The notes beneath the pieces were generated by a model. It ran no database searches, was not told the DNA's origin, and saw only the letters and a program-made list of their open reading frames with translations. Positions 35,346-46,402 of a stretch of 64,000 nt of DNA are shown in pieces. Numbering within the stretch: position 1 is the stretch's first letter; every line of letters begins with the position of its first letter. Made by a program: the position numbers and the translations under genes. The DNA comes from Artocarpus heterophyllus (taxonomy: Eukaryota; Streptophyta; Magnoliopsida; Rosales; Moraceae), in the NCBI GenBank assembly GCA_025403435.1, contig CM046332.1:6317903-6381902 (forward strand), in the 5' to 3' direction.

Positions 35346-36386
35346 GTTATGCTCACATATAAATTTAGCCAATAATGACGGGTTTGCATTGTAATATAAA
35401 GATTACTGGGATACCTATGTTTTATTAATTTAAGTTATTTGGCATGGTATAAAGGCTCAGTCATCTCTACTAAGAAGCTCGATGTGCAAAACTAAAATAT
35501 AATTTTCTTTGCCTAATTGTCAGTTATTAATTTTAATCCTAATTGTCTATTAGAAAGAGTAGGATGATTATTTAGAGTATTGTTAATAATTAAAACAGAA
35601 AGTGTACATACTATATTTTAGATTATTTATTCTTAATGTTTTTCAGTACTATTTCTTTTATTGTAGTACTATTTTTGCTTTTTTAGTTTTACTAAATACA
35701 GATATACATATACATTATTTTATATTATAATTGTATGTATCAATTCTTATTTTGTCATTTTATGTTTATTCTATACAATTATATAAATATACATATATTT
35801 TTTAAAAAAAAAAGAGAAACCGACTTGAAAAGTCGGCAAAGTGAATTATACTGTTTCCTTTCTTTTTTCTTATCGTGCATGGTTCTCTAATTTTGAGAAT
35901 TCCTTTTTGACGCTCCCTGCCTTTATCTTTTGTTTCCCTTTCGTCGCCATCTACTACAATGGATCCAGGAGCAAAATTTTGAGTCTTCTATCTTTCTTTT
36001 CTGATTAAATTCACATGTTGAAGTTTTATTAGTTATCAAACAAACTCTTTAACTTTATTAGCTATCAATTCTTTTATGTAATTCATGACGTGAAGTTTGC
36101 ACATATATATATACATGTATATTCATAGAAACATTAGATTTCCTTGATTTTAAAGTGATGATATTAATAGAATTCTATGGATGGGTATATATGTGTGTAT
36201 ATAAACATTTGTGTATTTGGTTTTCTGAAAGAAATTTATGGGTATATACTATTAATTGTAAAGTTTATCTTTACTTTACTGCATATATAATATATATAGT
36301 ATAAATTGTTGAATTAAATAGCTCTATGCTATTGATGCTTAATATTGAACTCATGTTTTGTGTATATTTTCTTAATTGGTACTTAT

Positions 36387-36417
<31 letters not shown>

Positions 36418-36501
36418 CCGCATGTGTTATGTGTATTTATGAATCTTGCTTGTGCTTAAGAGTTGCAATAATCATATTATTATGCATTAGAGATGTACAT
36501 T
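35346..36501. other. AT-rich non-coding stretch
   Basis: I see no gene, LTR or supported coding frame here. It holds a TA microsatellite at 36385-36418 and a perfect short hairpin at 35820-35836 (CCGACTT, GAA, AAGTCGG) after an A-rich run. It may be original host DNA or an unrecognised old repeat. Confidence 0.55.
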
Positions 36502-36943
36502 TGTAACACCCTGAATTGTTTTTAATTATTTTAAATGTAATTTTGAATCTTTGGGGCAAAAAAAAATTGTAAAATGTCAAATATATTCAGTTTTACAAAA
36601 CCGTGGGTGACACATGATTTTCGCACAGTAAAACTGCCCATTATTTCTCTCTATTTAAATCTCTCACTCTCTTCCTCTTTCACTCACTCGCTCACTCTCT
36701 CTCTCTCACCCTCCCTCTCACGCTCATCTCTCTCTCTCGGTCTCCCTCTTTCTCTCTCAATTTCTCCTCAGAATTTTGAAAGAAAATTTAAAAGCAAGCT
36801 TAGGGTTTGTAAGAAGGAAGCTCGAGAACGTGATTTGGCAACCAAAAACGTGATTTGAGGCTTGCGTTTGAGGTTAGTTTTGAAATTTCTAAACTTTTTC
36901 AAATTTTCAATTTTTCATGCATTTTTGAAATCTAAGTTTGTTT
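36502..36943 (+). repeat. Element 3 5' LTR, part 1
   Basis: Starts TGTAACACCCTGAATTG. It contains a TATA-like TATTTAAAT at 36652-36660 followed directly by a CT-rich tract (36661-36770), the likely promoter and early leader. The copia element interrupts it at 36943, target duplication TGTTT at 36939-36943. The 94-codon frame at 36574-36858 is only the CT-rich tract read as Ser/Leu. Confidence 0.82.
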
Positions 36944-38272
36944 TGTTGGGTTTGATGCCCTAAAAGCTGTGACATTGTACATATTGTTAATAAATAAATA
37001 AAATAAAATTTATTATTATTTTGGTTGATTATATGTATTATGAATACATTTATAAACATCAAGAAAATTCCATGATTATTTATGTAACTATAAATTTAGC
37101 ATATAAGTATTATTTACATAGGGATAAAATTTATAGATAATAATCTAAATAGTCCGTAATAATTAATTAAAGTTTGGGATCTTTAATTAAAAATTACAAA
37201 TACGGTCCAATCTCATCTAAAATGAAATAGTCATTATCCGGACTATTAATGTAGAGACATTGGATTGGAGGTACTTTATATAATGAGATTATATAGGACT
37301 AGACCAGATAAATTATGAATCTCTAATAATCATCCGTTACAAATAGAGTATTCAAATTTATCACTAAGATGATCATATATTTGACAGTCTTAATCTTGAG
37401 TATTTATTAGACTCCTATTTATTACATTATGTTTTTTGACTTGCATGGTAAGATTTGTCTAAGCACAGATTATAACTTAGCATCTTGGAAACATAAAGTA
37501 ATAAATGGCTGGAAATAATATTATATAGATATGAAATACATTCCTTCCCTATGAAATTTAGAAAAATAGTTCTCTTGAGTGATAATTCAAGGTTTAAACA
37601 ATAGAGCGCTCGTTCATAATAAGATTATGAATTAATTGTTCATTAGAGAATTATTGGAACTCAAGGATAAAGATGTAAAAAGAGAGGTGAACGGAAATTG
37701 AACCTAGCTCTTATTACGAACTATTTATGGAGGACTGACTTATATGTAATGATTATATCAATGGACTACTCGTTAATTTTCTTTGAGTAATTTCACTATA
37801 ATCTCAAGAGTTCAGTTTCAGGTTTTTAGTGGAGTAACACTGAAACTAATAAATTTGGCACATTAATTAAAGAGTTTGATTAAATGTCAACTTTATTGGA
37901 GCTTGGGTTAGAGGTCCATATGTCCCCAATACCACCTTCGTAACACTATATTGGATTTTTGCATAGAATGAATTATACATGTTTAATTCGGAATTATTGA
38001 ATTCTGAATTAAGTTTTTCACACTTGAATTATTAACGTGACACAGAAAAAAGTTCTCTGTGACACATAATGTAATGTGATAAATGTTATCACATTTAACT
38101 GAGCATTAGTTAATTAATTGATTATTGTTAAAATCTATTCTTAAATAAATGTGATTTATTTTTGAATTGAGATTTACATATATATATATGGTTTTGAACC
38201 AAATCTTTATATATATATATAAGATTTTATAATATATTAATATATATATATTAATATAATATTAAAAAAAAA

Positions 38273-38297
38273 GGGAAACGTGAAATTCACGTTTCCC
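38273..38297. repeat. Palindrome P1 in copia 5' LTR
   Basis: Perfect inverted repeat with 12-bp arms (GGGAAACGTGAA) and a single-base centre, just after an A-run and just before TA repeats. The 3' LTR version (45800-45824) has decayed. Confidence 0.8.
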
Positions 38298-38319
38298 GTA
38301 TATATATATATATATAAAA

Positions 38320-38344
38320 GGAACCAAATCAATGATTCGGTTCC
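38320..38344. repeat. Palindrome P2 in copia 5' LTR
   Basis: Arms GGAACC(A/G)AATCA around a one-base centre. One arm position differs here, whereas the 3' LTR copy at 45845-45869 is perfect (GGAACCGAATCA, G, complement). It overlaps the end of the TATATAAAAGG box and is followed by an A-run. Confidence 0.8.
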
Positions 38345-38892
38345 CAAAAAAAAAAAAAAAGGGGTAAACTTCCTTTCACGGTGACTTATATATGCATATG
38401 TGTATGTGTGTGTGAGACCGGATCAATGATTTGGGAAACAAAGAAAGAAGAAAAAGAAAAAGAAAAAGAAAAGGTAAAGTAAAATTACTAATGGCTCAGA
38501 TATAAAAAATGAGAGATAATAGTAATCTTAGAATAATTTTTATTCACATGACTTTTAGAGAGAAAAACTGAGAGTCCTTCTCTAAAGAAAAAGGTCTGCT
38601 ATCTCATGTGTTGAGTACATAGCAGATTCAGAAAAGTGTGAGGAAAATTCATTCTTGCAGTTTGAAGCCCACTTGTCTTTCCATTGGTGTGGAGGCCTGG
38701 TTTTGAAAGATCGTGGTGTCAAAGAGGAAAGCTAGGATACCCTGATAGTCTTCAAAAGGGTAGTAAAAAATTCCTAAAGCTTTCTATAATTAAAATTATA
38801 TATCTATTCCCGATGAACAAAGTTTTCAGAAAAATTTTTGTTTGTCAACGATCCGTTCCTTCCGCTACGTTTCATGTTTTAATTCCAACAAA

Positions 38893-38904
38893 TGGCATCA
38901 GAGC
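38893..38904 (+). other. Copia primer binding site
   Basis: TGGCATCAGAGC, two bases after the LTR end, matches the initiator tRNA-Met complement except for C in place of T at position 4. Confidence 0.82.
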
Positions 38905-40481
38905 GGGTTATAGCATATATAATTTTAATTAAACATTATTTTATTTTGATGATATCATGTTTTTGATGCATGTTTGTGGGCACTTTGCATCTTTGTTAAT
39001 TTTTATTCATGTGATGAATGGTTGTTTAATGAAAGGATTTTTGGTCGTTAATTATATGGTCCTTTTGGATTAATAATTTTATTTTCAGTTTGATTAGATC
39101 AATCTATGTAAACCCATAAAGGGGTATAGGATTTTTGTAATTTATTATTATTATTATTATTTTCTCTTCTCTCCTCTCATTCACTTGCAACACGTGGAGC
39201 GATAAAGAAAAAGATGTCTATTGGATTTTTTTTTAGCCCAGTTGAGAACTTTGGGCCTATCAAATTTCAAAGGTAATCCAACAAATTGTTGCACAATAAA
39301 CCACTTGATGAAGACTGCAAAATTAGAGCAGGGAATTATGTATAAATTACAAGAAGACCCCTGTAATTTTATTTTTTATTTTTTATTTTTTGGGTTGTAA
39401 TTTTAATTATCCAAAAGGACCCGGTCAAAAAAATTCATTGTTTATTTTCATTTTTATTTTCATATGATGATTGTGATAACATGTTCATACATGATAACAT
39501 GTCATCTAGGAAAGTGTCTACTTATAGTTATTGTAACATGACATGCATACACTTGGCATATTATTTTTATAAAGGAGTTTATAAAATGATTAAATATGTG
39601 TTAGCATTAATTTAATAAGATTAAATTAATTGGGTTGGTTTTATAGAATCTTAATTTATTAATCAACCAAATAATGTGAATTTAATTTTAATAGTTAAGA
39701 CTTGGTAAAATTCACATTAATTCTAAGTTATCTAATTTTAAATTGTTTAATATTCGGTAACTTAGGCAATTCATAATAAACTTAGATTTTTTGAAAATCT
39801 GGTAATTTATTTAAGTGTAAATAGAATGAGATTCTATTAACACATAATATAATCTAGTAATTAAAAATTATTTTTATCTACTAGAATTATGAAACATATG
39901 ATGTTTTATAAGATAAAACACATCTTTTAAAATAATGAGTGGGAGAAGGAAATATGACAATATAACCTACGGTCTCCACTATTAGTACAACACCATGAGA
40001 TTTAGGTGGCGCCTCGCGACGCTTTGATTTCGTCCTCCCTACGGAGGGTGTCCATTTAAATCAATATCAAGGTTGGCTTCCTTGAGATAGGATTTTATAA
40101 TGTATTTCAAAATTGACCTACCCTACGGCGGCAATTTTGAGTTAAGTTGTTAAAATCCAAAATAATGGATTACACTCATAAAGACATAATTAAATTGTTA
40201 ATTATATCTTGACCAAAATAAACGGTTATTAATAAATATAAAAAATATGAGATATTTTGAATATATTTATTAATTGAGAATGTCTCAATTCAATTCATAA
40301 ATAATTTGACCTACCCTACGGTGGCACTTTATTTATTAAAATTGAATAATCGTGGAATTAGTAAAATATTTTGTGTTTTTCATATGCATCATGCATCACG
40401 TTTACTATTCCAAAACATATATTTATGATGTTTATGCAACCATTTTAATTTATGCTATTTTATTTATTTATTACAGCAACA
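38905..40481 (+). other. Copia 5' leader with three predicted RNA stem-loops
   Basis: About 1.58 kb of AT-rich leader between primer site and gag ATG, with no supported gene. Stem-loops lie at 40024-40064, 40108-40139 and 40297-40336. Each has a CTAC tetraloop closed by CC/GG and a separate outer stem (TTGATTT/AAATCAA, CAAAATTG/CAATTTTG, ATAAATAA/TTATTTAT). The leader position suggests packaging, dimerisation or translation control; this is inference. A pyrimidine-rich TTATTTATTTATTACAG just before the ATG resembles a splice acceptor. Confidence 0.6.
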
Positions 40482-43400
40482 ATGTCTAAGCTAATCATCG
40501 CAATTCTCTCAAATGAAAAATTAACCGCAGATAATTTTGTCAAATGGAAGAGTAACATGAACATTGTACTAATTTGCGAAAGTTACAAGTTTGTCCTAAC
40601 GGAGGAATGTCCTCCAGAGCCTGCTACAAATGCTCCTCGTAATGTACGGGAAGCATATGATCGTTGGATCGAGGCGAATAATAAGGCCCGCTGTTTTCTT
40701 TTGGCTGGGATGTCTGACATGCTTAGGATGAAGCACGAAAGCATGGAGACCGCTTATGAGATAATGCAGTCTCTACAAGACATGTTTGGTAAACCTTTTG
40801 AAAAGGCACGCCACGAAGCCGTTAAGGCAGTAATGAATACAAAAATGAAGGTAGGGATTTCGGTCAGAGAACATGTTCTCAACATGGTTAACTATCTCCA
40901 TGAGGCTGAGGTCAATGGGGCTATGATAGATGAAGCGACACAGGTGGGGATGATTTTGGAAACCCTCTCCCCTGCGTTCCTTCAGTTCAAAAGCAACTAT
41001 TTCATGAACAAGCTGAAATATAACATGACTGAGTTGCTTAATGAGCTTCAAACCTTTGAGTCTATTTCGAAAGAAAAGACTAAAGAAGCTGAGGAAAATG
41101 TTGCAGAAGCTCAACCCTCCTCTTCTGCCCAAAAGAATAAGAAGAGGAAGGGGACTAAAGGAAGTGGTAAGTCTAAGAATGGAGGGCAACCTAAGAAGAA
41201 CAAAAGCAACAACAACAAAAATAGCTCAAACCAAAAGAAGCCTAAAGGAAAATGTTTCCATTGCGGCGTAGTTAGGCACTGGAAGAGAAACTGCAAGAAG
41301 TATCTTCGGGAGCTCAAAGAAAAGAAGAACAACGGTAAATCAGATTTACTCGTTTTAGAAGCTTGTTTAGTTGAAGATGATACTTCACCTTGGATAATTG
41401 ATTCAGGGGCAACTAACCATGTTTGTTCTTCTTTGCAGATGCTTAGTTCTTCAAGGGAGCTTGCCGACGGGGAACAAACGATGAGAGTGGGAACGGGAGA
41501 GGTTGTTTCGGCAAGAGCAGTGGGAGTTGTTAAACTTTGTTTTAGAAATAAGTTTTTAATTTTAGACAATGTTTATTACATTCCTTGTTTTCGTAGAAAT
41601 TTGATTTCTGTTTCCAGGTTGTTTGAACAAATGTTTAATGTTTCTTTTAATAATAATTATGTTAATATTTCTAGAAATGGTTTGGATATTTGTTCTGCAC
41701 ATCTGGAAAATGGGCTTTACACCTTAAGACCCAACGAAAAAGCACTGCTCAATACCGAAATGCTCAAAGTTGAACAACCTAAACCCACGAAGCAAAAGAT
41801 TTCTTCTAATAATGAAACATACCTATGGCACCTTAGATTAGGTCACGTCAACCTTGACAGAATTAACAGACTGGTAAAGGAAGGTCCTTTAAAAGAGCTA
41901 AAAGTTAGTTTTCTACCAGTTTGTGAATCTTGTCTTAAAGGTAAAATGACTAAGAGGCCTTTCTCTACAAAAGATGAAAGGGCCAAGGAACCACTTGAAC
42001 TAATACATTCAGACGTCTATGGTCCATTGAATGTACAAGCACATGGTGGTTATGAATATTTCGTCACATTTATTGACGATTATTCAAGGTATGGTTACAT
42101 ATACCTAATGCAAAGGAAATCTAAAACTTTTGGAAAGTTCAAAGAATTCCAAGCGGAAGCTGAAAAGCAATTAGGAAAGACGGTGAAGAGTCTTCGATCT
42201 GATCAAGGAGGAGAATACCTTGATACTGAATTCAAGGACTATATGATAGAACATGGTATTCTATCACAACTCACCACACCTGGAACACCACAACAAAATG
42301 GTGTTGCAGAGAGAAGAAATAGAACGTTGCTTGATATGGTGAGATCCATGCTTAGCTACTCATCATTACCCACTTCATTTTGGGGATATGCACTACAAAC
42401 TGCAGTATATCTTCTAAGCATAGTTCCATCTAAGTCTATTTCAAAAACACCTTTAGAGTTATGGAATGGTCGCAAACCTAGTATGCGACATATTCATATA
42501 TGGGGGTGTCCAGCACATGTGCTGAAAGGTAAGACTGGGAAGTTGGAATCACGTTCTAAAGTATGCTTATTTGTGGGATACCCAAAGGGAACGAGGGGAG
42601 GTTTGTTTTATAGTCCACAGGAAAAGAAAGTATTTGTATCGACAAATGCCACTTTTCTCGAGAATGATTATATGACAAACTATAAACCTCGTAGCAAAGT
42701 TGTACTTGAAGAGTTACTTTCTGATCAGATCAGACCGTAACCGACAATTGTTGTCGAAGGACAAAATGAGGACACCACATCTCCCTATCAGAATGTCATA
42801 CCACCTCGACGTAGTGGGAGGGTTGTGAGACCACCTGCTTGCTACAGGGAACTTGGAGAAGCAAATGTTGCTATCTCTGATAATGGTGAAAATGATCCAT
42901 TGACATATCATGATGCAACGGAAGTTTCTGAGAAGGAAAAATGGCTGGAGGCTATGAACCTTGAAATGGAGTCCATGTACTCCAATTCAGTCTAGGATCT
43001 TGTAGACCTACCTGAAGGGATAAAACCCATAGGGTGCAAATGGATTTACAAGAAGAAAAGAGGAGTGGATGGGAAAGTTGAGACTTTCAAAGCTAGGCTT
43101 GTGGCAAAGGGTTATACCCAAAAGGAGGGAGTTGACTATGAAGAAACTTTCTCGCCTATAGCTATGCTTAAATCCATTCGGATTCTTTTATCCATTGCTG
43201 CTTGTCTTGATTATGAGATATGGCAAATGGATGTCAAGACTGCCTTTTTGAATGGCTATCTTGAGGAAAGCATCTATATGGTGCAACCAGAAGGGTTTGT
43301 AGTCAAAGGTCAAGAGCAAAAAGTTTGCAAGTTGCAGAGGTCCATCTATGGACTCAAGCAAGCTTCAAGATCTTGGAACTTGAGATTTGATGAAGTGATC

Positions 43401-44471
43401 AAATCTTATGGTTTCGATCAAAATATTGATGAACCTTGTGTTTACAAGTACATGAAAGATAAGAAGGTGGTCGTCTTGGTTCTTTATGTAGATGATATCC
43501 TACTCATTGGGAATGATGTAGGTGTATTATCTGATGTAAAGAAATGGCTCGCCAACAATTTCCAAATGAAAGATTTAGGAGAAGCAAGTTTTGTTCTTGG
43601 AATCCAACTCATAAGAGATCGCAAGAACAAACTGTTGGCGTTGTCTCAGGCATCGTATATCGATAAGGTGCTTATCAGATTTTCGATGCAAAACTCCAAG
43701 AAAGGTAATTTGCCTACACGTCATGGAGTTTATCTTTCAAAAGAGCAGTGTCCTAAGACACCTCAAGAGGAAAAAAATATGAGACGGGTACCCTATGCAT
43801 CTGCAGTAGGAAGTCTAATGTATGCCATGTTGTGTACAAGACCTGACATTTGCTATACGGTGGGTATAGTCAGTCGGTATCAATCCAACCCAGGATTAGA
43901 TCATTGGGTAGTAGTTAAACATATTCTCAAGTATCTTATGAGAACGAGAAACTATATGCTAGTTTATTCTGATGAGAATTTGATTCCCATTGGATACACT
44001 AATTCTGATTTTCAATCAGACAAAGACACACATAAATCTACGTCTGGATCAGTGTTTACTTTTGGTGGTGGAGCCATAGTTTGGAGAAGCATCAAACAAT
44101 CTTGTATTGCTGATTCAGCTATGGAAGCAGAATATGTGGCTGCTTGTGAAGCAACTAAAGAAGCTGTTTGGCTCCGTAAGTTCTTAAATGATTTGGAAGT
44201 AGTTCCAGGCATGGATAAACAACTCACACTGTATTGTGACAACAGTAGTGCAGTGGCAAATTCAAGAGAACCTAGAAGCCACAAAAGAGGAAAGCATATA
44301 GAAAGAAAATATCATTTGATTAGAGAGATAGAGCATCGAGGCGATGTGGAAGTTGTGAAGATAGCATTGGAAAACAACCTTGCCAACCCTTTCACCAAGA
44401 CGTTACCTGCAAAGAGCTTTGAGGGACACTTGGAAGGCTTAGGTCTTAGAAACATGTCTCACCTGCTTTAG
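40482..44471 (+). pseudogene. Copia gag-pol polyprotein with two premature stops
   Basis: Single frame of about 1330 codons. I prefer the ATG at 40482 (MSKLIIAIL) to the upstream in-frame ATG at 40452. Numbering from 40452: gag core with FVKWKSNMNIVL, knuckle CFHCGVVRHWKRNC at residue 268, protease DSGATNHV (Asp 317), integrase pre-domain HLRLGHVN...CESCLKGK, catalytic D521, D584, E620 (35 residues between the last two), RT YVDDILL (Asp 1014 and 1015), RNase H with [10 protein letters not shown] and CDNSSAV. Stops: TAA at 42738-42740 and TAG at 42993-42995, the latter replacing a Trp in the conserved SVWDLV. No frameshift and no lost active-site residue were found. Confidence 0.93.
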
Positions 44472-44474
44472 GGC

Positions 44475-44485
44475 AGGTGGGAGAT
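44475..44485 (+). other. Copia polypurine tract
   Basis: AGGTGGGAGAT immediately before the 3' LTR and shortly after the polyprotein stop. Confidence 0.8.
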
Positions 44486-46397
44486 TATTGGGTTTGGTGC
44501 CCTAAAAGCTGTGACATTGTACATATTGTTAATAAATAAATAAAATGACATTTATTATTATTTTGGTTGATTATATGTATTTTGAATACATTTATAAACA
44601 TCAAGAAAATTCCATGATTATTTATGTAACTATAAATTTAGCATATAAGTGTTATTTGCTTAGGGATAAAATTTATAGATAACAATCTAAATAGTCTGTA
44701 ATAATTATTTAAAGTTTGGGATCTTTAATTAAAAATTACAAGTACGGTCCAATCTCATCTAAAATGAAATAGTCATTATCCGGACTATTAATATAGAGAC
44801 ATTAGATTGGAGGTACTTTATATAATGAGATTATATAGGACTAGACTAGATAAATTATGAATCTCTAATAATCATCCGTTACAAATAGAGTATTCAAATT
44901 TATCACTAAGATGATCATATATTTGACAGTCTTAATCTTGAGTATTTATTAGACTCCTATTTATTACATTATGTTTTTTGACTTGCATGGTAAGATTTGT
45001 CTAAGCACAGATTATAACTTAGCATCTTGGAAACATAAAGTAATAAATGGTTGGGAATAATATTATACAGATATGGAATCTATTCCTTCCCTATGGAAGT
45101 TAGAAAAATAGTTCTCTTGAGTGATAATTCAAGGTTTGAACAATAGAGCGCTTGTTCATAATAAGATTATGAATTAATTGTTCATTAGAGAATTATTGGA
45201 ACTCAAGGACAAAGATGTAATAAGAGAGGTGAACGATAATTGAACCTAGCTCTTATTATGAACTATTTATGGAGGACTGACTTATATGTAATGATTACAT
45301 CAATGGACTACTCGTTAATTTTCTTTGAGTAATTTCACTATAATCTCAAGAGTTCAGTTTCAGGTTTTTAGTGGAGTAACACTGAAACTAATAAATTTGG
45401 CACATTAATTAAAGAGTTTGATCAAATGTCAAATTTATTGGAGCTTGGGTTATAGGTCCATAGGTCCCCAATACCACCTCCGTAATACTATATTGGATTT
45501 TTACATAGAATGCATTATACATGTTTAATTTAGAATTATTGAATTCTGAATTAAGTTTTTCACACTTGAATTATTAACGTGACACAGAAAAATGTTCTCT
45601 GTGGCACATAATGTAATGTGATAAATGTTATCACATTTAACTGAGCATTAGTTAATTAATTGATTATTGTTAAAATCTATTCTTAAATAAATGTGATTTA
45701 TTTTTGAATTGAGATTTACATATATATATGGTTTTGAACCAAATCTTTATATATATATATATAAGATTTTATAATATATTAATATAATATTAAAAAAAAG
45801 GGAAACGTGAAAGTCACATTTTCCGTATATATATATATATAAAAGGAACCGAATCAGTGATTCGGTTCCCCAAAAAAAAAAAAAAGGTAAACTTCCTTTC
45901 ACGGTGACTTATATATGCATATGTGTGTGAGACTGGATCAATGATTCAGGAAACAAAGAAAGAAGAAAAAGAAAAAGAAAAAGGAAAGTAAAACTACTAA
46001 TGGCTCAGATATAAAAAATGAGAGATAACAGTTATCTCAGAATAATTTTTATTCACATAATTTTTAGAGAGAAAAACTGAGTGTTCTTCTCTAAAGAAAA
46101 AGGTCTACTATCTCATGTGTTGAGTACATAGCAGATTCAGAAAAGTGTGAGGAAAATTCATTCTTGCAGTTTGACGCCCCCTTGTCTTTCCATTGGTGTG
46201 GAGGCCTGGTTTGGAAGATCGTGGTGTCAAAGAGGAAAGCTAGGATACCCTGATAGTCTTCAAAAGATTAGTAAAAAATTCCTAAAGCTTTCTATAATTA
46301 AAATTATATATCTATTCCCGATGAACAAAGTTTTCAAAAAAATTTTGTTTGTCAACGATCCGTTCCTTCCGCTGCGTTTCATGTTTTAATTCCAACA
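44486..46397 (+). repeat. Copia 3' LTR (1912 bp)
   Basis: Pairs with 36944-38890. The first bases read TATTGGG where the 5' LTR has TGTTGGG, a G-to-A change at the terminal dinucleotide. It is shorter mainly in the TA-repeat region. It keeps perfect palindrome P2 at 45845-45869 and a decayed P1 at 45800-45824. Confidence 0.92.
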
Positions 46398-46402
46398 TGT
46401 TT

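Larger units (their letters stand above)
36944..38890 (+). repeat. Copia 5' LTR (1947 bp)
   Basis: TGTTGGGTTTGATGCCC at the start and AATTCCAACA at the end. It contains a TA-repeat region with two palindromes (38273-38297 and 38320-38344) around TATATAAAAGG at about 38311-38321, the likely TATA box. The CGGCAGGCCGA motif is absent. A related LTR lies on the minus strand at 60797-62140. Confidence 0.93.
36944..46397 (+). mobile_element. Ty1/copia retrotransposon, nearly intact (9454 bp)
   Basis: 5' LTR, primer binding site, long leader, one polyprotein frame in copia order (gag, protease, integrase, RT, RNase H), polypurine tract and 3' LTR. Perfect target duplication TGTTT at 36939-36943 and 46398-46402. 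The LTRs differ at a few positions per hundred and by small indels, so the insertion is fairly recent. The only lesions seen in the coding frame are two nonsense codons. Confidence 0.95.

Noticed and set aside
36574..36858. 94-codon Ser/Leu-rich frame
   Set aside because: It is the CT-rich tract downstream of the TATA-like box in the element 3 LTR, read in frame.
38684..38932. 82-codon frame at the copia LTR end, repeated at 46147-46389
   Set aside because: It is duplicated only because it is LTR sequence; it crosses the LTR end and primer site, and the two versions differ in length and frame.
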